Shown in pieces: positions 11,068 to 23,000 of a stretch of DNA of 64,000 nucleotides. The notes under the pieces are model-generated. The model was given only the letters and a program-made list of their open reading frames with translations. It was not told the DNA's origin and searched no databases. The first letter of the stretch is position 1, and the number at the start of each line of letters is the position of its first letter. Position numbers and translations under genes: made by a program. The stretch comes from Nymphaea colorata (taxonomy: Eukaryota; Streptophyta; Magnoliopsida; Nymphaeales; Nymphaeaceae): contig NC_045149.1 of assembly GCF_008831285.2 (NCBI RefSeq), positions 16,290,725 through 16,354,724 of the forward strand, written 5' to 3'.

Positions 11068-14000
11068 ATGGGAACTCACGTCTCTGGGAACCTAGTTTTC
11101 GTGTCATCGTCGTCTTCCGGTTCGGAGAGAGGAGGGCGAGGCCCTGAGGGCGTCTCCGCAGATGCTAGCAGCAACGGTTGTCCAGGAACACTGAGGAAGA
11201 CCCATCATATTCAGAGAGGTCCATCTCCTTTGGCTGATGATGATGGTGACGACGACGTCCGCTCGACGGTGATTCCCCCGTTTCCCATGAGTAGAATAAG
11301 ACGCCTCATCCGCAGCGAAGGAGAGATTCGTACCACCCAGGACGCTGTCTTCCTCATCAACAACGCACTTGTGAGGCTTCTCTCTGCTTGTGCTGTGCTT
11401 ACGTATTTACCTGTTCATCTATGCTTGATGTAATCTTCTTTATGCATAATGTGGTGTATATAGCGGGATGAGGCATAGGTTCAAGGAGGGAAAGAAAAGG
11501 GCCTTGCTCGCGTTCCGTTCCCCTGCTCTGGGTTACTTATTCCGAGAAAGAAATCACTCGCCAGAGAAGAACCTATCAACTATCGTTCAGACTATTTGAA
11601 ATAACAAAGTTATGGTAATTGGGTAGGAAAGACTGACGGACGATGGGGCTGTCGAGGACAGTGTAGGCTTATACCCCAGGATCGAGGGCGCTCGAAGAAG
11701 CTGATCTCTTGGGGTTGTTTTGTAGTATCTTGAATTTCCAGGTTAGATCTTTCCTTTTCTTTTTCTCATGCAAATTCAACGGGAATCCAAGCATGAACGT
11801 TCTTGGTAGCAGCAGTAAAACCCCTATACCTCTGGACGCCGAGTTGTACATCTAGAATATCGGCTTATGCAAGAAGTGATCCATGGGATTTGAAGCATGA
11901 TTCCCACCTAACAGCCGAGGCTGACAGCTGCCATGTCAACACCTGTGGGTCTAGGTAGATCCTTCTTGACATTGACGTCAAATATAGGAGTTCATATGAC
12001 AAAAGAACACAAGCGATGTTCAAATAAACTTATTTTACGTTTGAAATGGAAAATAGTTTTAGAGCGCTAAAGCCTAAATTCATTTAGCTGACTTGAGTTA
12101 ACCTAGTCAACATGCCTTCATTCATGAAAGCAAACTAAAAGGGGAACTGAGGCTCGATCATCCAATTTCCTCTCTGCCATTAGATGTTCTCAATGAAGGT
12201 CTTATCAAGAAGGAAGGCTTCAATTCTGAAAGGAATGTCCAGACATACTTCATCAGATGTGCAATTGTGCATCTATCTGTGAGATAGCTTTCTGCCGAAA
12301 TTAGGTGAGCAACGACTATTGGCATCACTATTAACAATTCATTGTCTCTTAATCGCCTCCAAACTGGACATCAAGGACTCATCAATGAATCGATCCTGTT
12401 ATTGCCTTTGGGGATTCATTAAATCTAAGGCATCTTAGAATTGGAAATCCTCCTTACCTTGAACATGTGTAGGCATTCTGATTTTCAACATACTCTGAGC
12501 AGTTGATGAGATATGACTGAAAGCATGAAATAACAATGAAAAGTGCATGGTACGACTGGAAAATCAGATCGATTGGGCATGAGCATTCCGATGTACCTTT
12601 TATCCCTCTTTGACATACTATGGAAGGTGAGGAGAGCGCAAAAAAGTAAATGCTGAACAAGAGCAGTTCATTGGTTTGATTGGAAGAGTGACTCCTCCAA
12701 GACTCCAATCACTTCTTCAATAGAGTTTTGCTGATAAAGTGGTGCTGTAGGTCATTACTTGGATAAAATTGTGTTATGTTAATTAAGTTAAAATGCAAAA
12801 TTTTGTGGTATATTGCATTGGGTTGACAATGTGAGAACAATTTTTCATGACTATGGAAGGGATGGAATAAGTTCTTTCAACAGTAGAGATTTAATTCCAT
12901 GTGTTCCCTATTTAGTTAGCCGGGCTTAACTAGTAGCTAGCAAGATCAAAGTGATTGAGAGTCTTGAGACTATGAATGGTGAATTAACAGGACTGAGTGT
13001 CTCCAATGTGGAGTCTCCATCCTTGGAACTTTCTTTTCCAAGTCTTGCACATCATTTAATTTTCTGGAGCCAAGATTGAAAATGTGACTGTAACAGTCAC
13101 TAAATGAACATGCAGCAGAAATAAGCGGTAAGGCCAAGTGAAAAAGTATAATCTTTATTCAAGATGAACATCAAATTGCTGTAAATCATTGCTTGTTTGT
13201 ACAAGGAACATGTTACATATTTATACAAGAAAGGGGAGGGAAGAAGGGGCTGAACTAGCCGTTGGGCTAGTTCCAGTGGCTCAGAAAAGAGCCGTTGAGA
13301 CTAGCCAACGGTTAGAACAAAGGAGAAAAAGGAAATAATAAATAAAGAATAAAAAGATAAATAAAGAATAAAAGAAAAATAAAATGTAAAACCTAACTAA
13401 GCTAAAACCTAACTACGATATCCTATTTCTTAACACCCCCCTCCTCCCTCTTAAACTTATGGTGCTATCACCGAAAGTTTATTTAAAAGAAAATTGAATA
13501 TGGGAGAACATAAAGGCTTCGTGAAGAAATCAGCCAGCTGGAATTCTGAGAAGACATATGAAAGCTTGATAGTTTTCTTCAAAAATTCTTCATGAACATA
13601 GTGACAATTCATTTTTATATGCTTAGTTCGTTCATAGAATGTTTGATTCTTGGCAATGTAGATGAACTCTTGTTGTCGCAACACTAAACAGTGGGTTCTT
13701 ATATTCTTATTCCCATATCAAGGAGCATTTGACAAAACCAGACAATTTTCATAGTTGTACAAGCCATGGCTCGATATTCAACTTCGGTAGAAGAAAAGAG
13801 ACTTTTTGTTGCTTTTTGCACTTCCATGAAATGAGTGATTTCCCTAAAAAAAAACGCAAAACCAGTAGTTGAGTGTCTATCATTTGGATCTCCTCCTCAA
13901 TCAGCATCAGTATAAGCAATCAAGTTTAGAGAGGAAGAAGAAGCCATAAATACTCTCTTATTTATTGTTCCTTTGATGTATCTAATGATACAAAAAACAA

Positions 14001-17000
14001 CTCCTATATGAATGCTTGATGGAGCATGCTGAAATTGAATTACTGTATGAACTGCATGAGTAATATCAGGGTAAGTGATACTAAGATACATTAAAGATCT
14101 CACAAGATGTCGGTAGGGAGTGAGATTGGTAAGAGGAACTCTATTATCAATCTTCATTTTGCTTCCTACTGCTTCAGGAGTTTCCGTGATAAGTCCGTGA
14201 TCTTATCTTCTGTTATATCTGACTTAGCAATAATCTCTGCAACAAACTTAGTTTGTGATAGAAAATAGCGTCTAGTAGAGTATGCAACCTCAATACCCAA
14301 GAAGTACGTTAGAGAAAACTGAAATCTTTCATTTCACAGGTTTTTTTGCAGTAGATTCTTACACTCTTTAATACTTTCTTTGTCACTATCTGTAATGATC
14401 ATGTCATCAACATATAGTAAGAGGATTATGATATCTGCAGTACTATTCTGACAAACAAAGCAGTGTCAGTCAAACATGAGTGAAATCCGTGTCAGTCAAA
14501 CATGAGTGAAATCCGTAGTTAGAGATAACAGAGTTAAAACAATCAAACCAAACTTTAGTGCTTGTTTGAGGTCATATAGAGCCTTCTTAAGTCTAAGAAC
14601 TTTTCATTGTGGAAGTGACAAACCTGTTGGTACTTTCATGTGAACTTCTTCTATAAGATCTCTATTTAAGAAAACATTTTTAACATCCATTTGATTGATA
14701 TTCTAGTTTTTAATGGATGCTAAAACACTAAGAGTCATCATAGTAGTCATTTTAACTACAGGAGCAAATGTTTCCTCATAGTCAATTCCACATTTTTGAG
14801 TATAACCTTTAGCAACAAGCTTGACTTTATATCTTTCTAGAGATCCATCACTTTTCGTTTTCACCTTGTAAACCCATTTGCATCCAATAGTCTTTTTCCC
14901 TATAGGTAGGTCTTGTACTTCCCATGTTTGAGCTTTTCTCAAGACACTCAATTATTCTAACATAGCACTCTTTCACTCAATATATTTTGAGACTTCATTA
15001 AATATAGATGGTTCAAAGTGAGAGTAGATGACATTGATTCTAGCTCTATGTGTTGAGGTGAATGTTTCATATAACACAAACTTATTGGGTTGCCTTACGT
15101 TTCTAGTGGATCTTCTAAGGTTGTCTTCATTTAAAGTTTGATTGAAGATCAATAGTTTCATGGTGTTCTTCTTCACCAATGTTTTGTTGTCGGTTCCTTC
15201 TGTGATGTGATTATGTCTTTGGGTACTCCACCGTCATCCTTGTCATTAATGTTACTATCAATATTGTTAAACTATAAATCCTTCACCAGCACATTGAAGA
15301 TGAGTCTCTTAGGATTCCACATCCTTGTAAAATGTGTTAAGATATTTAATGTTCTTGTAATATGTGAAGAGTCTCATAGGATTCTATGTTGTAGTTAATA
15401 TCCTTGTAATATGTGAAGTCTCCTAGGATTCTATGTTGTAGTTATTATCCTTGTAATATGTGAAGTCTCATAGGATTTTATGATGTAATTAATGCCCTTG
15501 TAGCTTGTGAAATCTCTTAGGATTCTACGATTGGAGACTCTTAGAATTCTGGAAATGAGATTATAAATAGAGGCCGTGCAAACAACTTTGGTCATGGCTT
15601 CTTCTCCTCATCTTCTTCTTGTTCACTCTTTCTCTCTCTATATTCCTGCGTGAATGCTGATTTCAGAACTCAGACATTGGTGCTTGAATTTCTTACATGG
15701 TATCAGAGCCAGGTTACGTTATCTCTACCTAGCAAAATGTCCAAACAGGTCTGATCTGGTTAGAACTCTTTTCTCATCTTGTTTCTATCCTGAATTTACT
15801 TTTCTTTAGCGTACTTCTTGTTCCTTTTCTTCGTACTTACCAAAGGATACATCTTGCTATATCATGTCTTCTTTCCCTCTCATCTTTTACCTATATACCC
15901 TTCCTTTCTGCTGTTATGGAAAATCTTTCGCATTCTGGCATGTCCTCAAGTTTTCTTCCTCACCTTATTACCGAAAAACTCAACCATGAGAATTATCTGA
16001 TCTGGAAAAGGCAAATCATGCCTTTCATAAGAAGTCAAGGCCTCTTTGGACATCTCGATGGTTCAACAAAGGCTCCACCAATATCCGTTTTGCAGGAAAG
16101 AAAAAATGAGGCAGGAGAAGTTATTGTTGTTCATGAAGACAACAACCCTGAACATGCTGTATGGATGAGACGTGACCAAAGTCTGGTTGCGTATATTTTG
16201 GCTACTCTATCTTAACAAGTGTTACTTTCAGTTTTTCTGATGACTGTACTGCATAAGAATTATGGGAAACCCTTGCTGATACCTTTTCCCAAATATCAGA
16301 AGCTCGAATTATGTACTTAAAGAAAGAATTTCAGAATTTAAGCAAAGGTTCAACGTCTATCATGGATTATTTGGGGCGTATTAAGGCCGTCGCAGACCAA
16401 CTTGCTGCCTCAAGAAATAACATTTCTGATAAGGAGAAGGTGCAGCAAACCTTGAATGGACTTGGGCATGATTATCATGCTTTTATTACAGCTCTTGAAG
16501 TCCTTCCTGTTCTGCCTTCCTTCAATGAACTACAAGGTAAACTTCTCCAACACGAAATGAATATGAAAAGAGTCATTGAAAGGACTGATCAAGGGAACTC
16601 TCAAAATGTGTTGGCCATGAATGTAAAGTTTGGTAAGAGTCATGGGAACTCCAATCATGGTGGTCGTGGCATTCTACCAACACCACATAACCAAGGTATG
16701 TCTCCTTTGGATACTTCAAGAAAAATACCAATTTGTTTTCAGTGTAACAAGAAAGGGCACATGAAGGCACAGTGCTGGTTTAATCATCAAAATAAAAACA
16801 AAGGGGTAAGACATGATTATAAACAAGGAGGACAAAGTTCTAGATCTACCGCTGAAGATATGCAGCAACTATTGATGACCGCATTCTCAAAGATGGCTAT
16901 AAAGCAAAATGAGCAGGGAGAATGGTTCTTGGATTCAGGTGCAGCTACCCATGTGACAGGAAATACAGGTAAATTGACTAACTTATCCCCTCATTATGGC

Positions 17001-20000
17001 AGAAGTTGCATTATAACAGGTGATGGAAAATTTTATCCCATTACACATATTGGAAATGCACATATTCCATTGTCATCCTCGTCTCTATCACTGTCTAATG
17101 TTGTTCTTGCTCCCAATATCAAAAAGAACATCATATCCATTTCCAAACTCATTGATGATACAAACTCTTCTGTTGAATTCACACATTCTTCTGTCTATGT
17201 CAAGGACCTCCAAACGAAGAAAATGTTCGCTAGAGCGGAGCGTCAAGGGAATATGTATGTCCTCAAGGAATGTCTACCCAAGGATTCATCCACTTTTGAT
17301 ATAGGATTGAAGACATTTTCTCTTTCTCATAATGCGTCATCAGTGCCAAATTCTTGCCATTCTCAATCAAAAGTAAGGGGCCCTAACCAATGTTTGGAAT
17401 CTGATCTGTGGCATAGTCGACTGAGACACTGTGGTCGACATTTCGTTGAAAAACTTATCACAGATAGTTTCATTCCAAGATCAAGCTTACCTCTTACTTC
17501 AAGTGTCAAAAAATGTTCAAGTTGTGGACTTTGTAAGAGTCATGTTTTACCTTTCCATAATATAAATCAAAGGACTTCCAAACCTTTTGAAACTATTTTT
17601 TCTGATGTATGGGGGTCAGCCCTTATTGATTCAATGTTTGAATCAAGATATTATGTTTTATTCATTGACTCTTTCTCATGTTTTACCTGGATTTATTTTA
17701 TGAAACACAAATCAGAAGTACCCCACATATTTCGAAACTTCTATGCCATGATTCAAACCAAATTTTCATCCAATGTGGTGCATTTTCAATGTGATGGAAG
17801 GGGAGAATATTCTTCGCTTGATTTTATTGAATTTCTACGTGAAAAAGGGATAACTAGACAAATCTCCTGCCCTTACACACCACAACAAAATGGTGTAGTT
17901 GAGCAGAAACATCGGCATATAGTTGAAAGCGCCATGAGCATGCTGCATGATACTAATGTGCCCATTTCCTTGTGGACTGAAGCCTTCCATACTGCTGTAT
18001 ACATAATAAATTGTTTGCCTATGACACTCTTGATGTCTAAACGCCATATTTTACACTCTTAGGCAAACAACCTGATTACAAGAACTTGAAGGTTTTTTGG
18101 TTGTGTATGCTATGTTCACGTTGATGCTGCATTGAGGAACAAGTTTCAAGACAAAGCTATTCATTGTAGATTCATTGGATATGCTGATGAATATAAAGGT
18201 TTTCGATGCTATGATCCAACAACTAAACGTATCAAAACTTCAAGAATGTCGTTTTTGATGAACATAGTTTTGATGATACAAATGAAATGCCTATGACCAT
18301 TGAATCTTATGATCCCTGGACCAGTACACAGTTATTTAATGCAGATCCTGTTATAGAAAATAATGTGCCTCAAGGTGAAGATCCAGAGAGAGCAATACAA
18401 CCGTCAGATATGGTTCAAAGTGAAAATCAAGAAGATCCAACACAGTCATCAAGTCATCACGAAAGGAATAATGAAGAACAGAGCAACGATTCACATCGGT
18501 ATTCGAGTCTTATCTACAGTCGATGACTAAGGGACATAGATGCTCACAGTGAAGAAGACAACATGCCCCACCTTAGAAGATCCCAACGCATTCGTCATCC
18601 CATTCACAGGTGGGTTAGCTATGATTCTTTATCACTTGATTTTCAGTTATTCATGGCAAAAGTTGGCAAGGAGGAAGAACCTACTTCATTTGATCAAACA
18701 TCAAAATCACATAATTGGAGAAAGGCTACGAAAGAAGAAATGGATGCCTTGCATGAATGTGGTACATGGGAGATCGTTCCAAGGCCACACGGAAAGAACG
18801 TAGTGGGCTCCAAATGGGTATACAAAATCAAATACAAACCTGACGGCAACATAGAAAGACACAAAGCAAGGTTAGTAGCAAAAGGGTTTACACAACAATA
18901 TGGAGAAGATTATGCCGAGACATTCAGCATTGTGATCAAAATGGGAACAATTCGCGTGATTATATCATTGGCAGTTGAATATGGATGGAGGCTACATCAA
19001 ATGGACGTGAAGAATGCTTTTCTTCATAGTGATTTGAGGGAGGAAGTATATATGGAACAACCTCCAGGATATACGAAAGGAGACTCTCATGCATGAGTTT
19101 GTAAACTAAAAAAATCTATTTATGGACTTAAACAGGCCTTACGCTCGTGGTTTGACAGTTTCTCCTACAAGATTCAATAATGTGGTTTTCAGAGATGTCC
19201 TCTAGATCACTCTCTTTTCATTTATCGAAAGGAAAACATATTTACTTTACTTCTTATATATGTTGATGATATTGTTATCACAGAGAAAAACACATAGAAG
19301 AAGCTAAAGTTTTGATGATGCAAAACTTCAAAATGAAAGAGCTTGGTGATTTACGATTCTTTCTTGGAGTGGAGATTGATAGGCACAATAATCGCCTCAC
19401 ATTGACACAACAGAAATATACGTTGGATCTGCTGAAAAAGTCAGGTATGTCTGATTATAAGCCTGTTGGAACTCCTAGTGTTCTAAATCAAAGACTAAGT
19501 GTTCAGGATGAGGAGTTATATGATGATCCTACGTAATATCGAAGTATTGTTGGGGCACTTCAATATCTTACATTTACTAGACCAGATATTATATATGCTG
19601 TGAATCAAGTATCTCAATTTATGCATGCATCTAGAGATACTCACATGGATGTTGTCAAAAGAATATTAAGATATCTTAAAGGGACAACAGGAGATGGCTT
19701 AGTTTATGGTAAGAGTGAAAATATAATTGCTGGACATCAACTTATGACATTCACAGATGCAGATTGGGCTGGAGATCCCAATCAAAGAAAGTCCGTTTCT
19801 GGTTTTTGTATTTTCATTGGATGTAATCTTGTGCCTTGGAGTTGTCGAAAGCAAAAGGCAGTAGCAAGATCCAGCACTGAAGCTAAATACAGATGCATGG
19901 CTGCAGGTGCTGCTGAAGTTACATGGGTTAGACATTTGCTAGAAGACATTGGAGAAAAGATTAAAACGTCAATGTTAATGTGTGATAATCAAAGCGCTAT

Positions 20001-23000
20001 TAACATTGCCTTTAATCCCATACAACATGGTCGAACAAAGCACATTGAGATTGATCAACACTTTGTTAGACAAAAGGTGGAAGACAAGGAGATTCAACCT
20101 ATTTATGTTCGTACAGATGAACAAGTTGCAGACTTATTTACAAAAGGATTAACGAAGCAACGATTCTGGTTTCTCAAAGGCAAGTTGTACATAGTGCAAA
20201 ACCATGCACAACTTGAGGGAGGGTGTTAAACTATAAATCCTTCACCAGCACATTAAAGATGAGTCTGTTAGGATTCCACATCCTTGTAAAATGTGTTAAG
20301 ATATTTAATGTTTTTATAACATGTGAAGAGTTTCATATGATTCTATGTTGTAGTTAATATCCATGTAATATGTGAAGTCTCCTAGGATTCTATGTTGTAG
20401 TTATTATCCTTGTAATATGTCAAGTCTCCTAGGATTCTATGATGTAATTAATGCCCTTGTAGCTTATGAAATCTCCTAGGATTCTACGATTAGAGACTCT
20501 TAGAATTTTGGAAATAAGATTATAAATAGAGGCTGTGCAAACCACTTTGGTCATGGCTTCTTCTCCTCATCTTCTGCTTGTTCACTCTTTCTCTCTCTAT
20601 ATTCCTGCGTGAATGCTGATTTCAAAACTCAGATATTGGTGCTTGAATTTCTTACAAATATCATACATTTCATCATCACATTGGGAAAGATACTTGAAAA
20701 GAAAAGAATAATCATTGTTGTCTTGTGATTTTCCCCAATTTTCGAATCCATTTTCTTCTTCATTAAAATTTACATTCCTTGAAACTATGATCTTGTCTTT
20801 GACTCGGTTATAACATTTGTAGTCTTTTTGTGTCTCAGAATAACCAATGAAAGCACATTCAATAACCTTTGAACTTAGTTTGTCAGCCTTGTCATTTACA
20901 ACAAAGCATTTGCATCCAAAAATTCGAAGTCTATTAAAATGAAGTTCATATTTGAATAACTTTTCAAAAGGAGTTGTATTATTTAAAACTTTTGAAGGTA
21001 CCCTATTTATGAGATAAACGAAAGCAACGACTATTTCAGCCCAAAATTTTTAGGTATATTTTTTGCAATAAGAAGAGTTCTTGTTGTTTCTACTATGTGT
21101 CTATGTTTTCTTTCAGAAATCCCATTTTGTTGAGGTGTTCTTGGACATAATTTTCCAAATATCTTTTGAATTCATTTGAAATATATTCACTTCCGGAATC
21201 AATCCTTAGTATTTTTAGTTTAGCATCAAACTATGTTTTTACCAAGTTGTAAAAATTTTTGAACACTTAAAGACTTCAAATTTAAATCTTAGAAAATATA
21301 TCCAATAATATCTAGTAAATCATCAACAAATATCACATAATAAGATAGCTCTCATTTTGACATGATAAGAGAGGGTCCCCATACATCGGAATGAACAAGC
21401 TCAAACGGCGTAGAAGGAAATAAGTTTTTTTTGTCCAAAAGATAAAGATTTTATCTTTCCATGTATGCAATCATTACATTACATTTAAAGTTCTCAATAC
21501 AAATATCTTTGATAGGAGTCATCATAGATAATTTTCTAATTTTTGGATGACCTAATCTTTGATGCTAAATATTGATGTCCACATTTTTGACATAGTAACA
21601 CATTTTTTTTTCTGGATACATAAGTTGTTCATGTAGTAAAGGTCTTCCTTTCTAAAACCTTCCTCAATCAATCTCTCGGTTTGGTGATCCTGCCCCAAAT
21701 ATTTATTTGATGAGAAAACTATATCAAAACCAATATATGAAAATTTGAGATACAAAAAGTAAGTTAAGATAAGTCTAGGGACATAACTAACTTTGGGTAC
21801 AACAAATTTTTGTTTTTCTCCAATTTTTTTTTCAAAATTTCCAACTCCTCTAACACTCATAGATGTTCCATCAGCGTTAAGTACATTTGTCTCTTTTCTT
21901 GCTTATTCAAACTTGGTCAAAGATGATATATTAGGTGTCATGTGAAATGATGCACCAGAATCTAGAAGCCAAGGAATCATAGCGGGAGTATTGGAGGTGG
22001 ATGTCGTTGTTGCTAGCGCTCCAGAATTTGACTCTTTCATTATGGGTTGAAGAGTCGACATGATTTAGTTTAATGTTGTGGAGATTGACGCAAGATCACA
22101 TCTTTCGTTTTGAACATTTACAACCTTTCTTTGATCAAATTGTCTAGGGTTGTGTTTCTCGCCTTGAGAATATGAAGCTCCTCCTTTGAGAAAGTTCCCT
22201 CCATAATTTCGTGATTGTCCTTTATTGTTGTTTCCCCTCAACTTTGAACAAGTAGGTCTTATGTGACCTGGTTCATGACAAAAGTGACAAACAACCTTAT
22301 ATTCCTATTATTTTGATTTTTAAAATGAGGAGGTCTAAAAGATCTAATGTTGTTTCCGGGTCTAGAAGTGGCTAAAACCTTTTCTTCTTCTTGTTTGGAA
22401 ATGAGGACACTATCCATTTCTTTGGTTAAATTCATTTTATTTTCTTTTCCACTTAGTTTCGTAAGAAGCTCATAAATAAGTGGAGGAGAAGGTAAGGATA
22501 AAAGAGCTGACCTTATTTGTTCAAATTCGAGTCTTATCCCTTGAAGAAATTGAAAAAATCTAAATTCATCAACTTCATCTCTCTCAATCTGGTGACATTT
22601 ACAATTCATTCCTAGTTTAGGACTAAGTTGATCTAATACATTCCAAACATTAGAGATTTCCATAAAATAATCTCCTACATTTTTCTCTCATTGTTTGATA
22701 TTTTGGGCTTTTTGAATCGGTAGATCTTTTCAGGACATCCCTTTGAGATATACCCATGCCTCACTTGCTTTCTCATAGTACATGAGGTTTTGAACAATTT
22801 TAGGTTCGATAGTTCTATACATCCATTCTTTAATCCTTGCATTCCTGGCTTCCCAATCATCTAGTTTCTTATAATATTCATTAATAGCATTTTGTCTTTT
22901 TTCCCTATCTAATTCTTTCACAATCCCATTTTCTATTTTAGTTACCTTGAGAGAAGGAGGAATGGACGTACCTCTTATGAAACTCCATAAGTATTTTTCT

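Larger units (their letters stand above)
15265..20656 (+). mobile_element. Ty1/copia retrotransposon B (plus strand), structurally complete, nested in copia A
   Basis: Two 433-bp LTRs at 15265-15697 and 20224-20656 (TGTTAAACTATAAATCC ... TTTCTTACA). The 5-bp target duplication AATAT is exact (15260-15264 and 20657-20661). A primer-binding site TGGTATCAGAGCCAG follows the 5' LTR directly (15698-15712), and a purine tract GAGGGAGGG (20215-20223) precedes the 3' LTR. By eye the LTRs differ at about 21 of 433 positions. The internal region encodes gag, protease, integrase, RT and RNase H in Ty1/copia order, with several disabling stops and frameshifts. It inserted into the integrase-RT linker of copia A. 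Confidence 0.96.
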
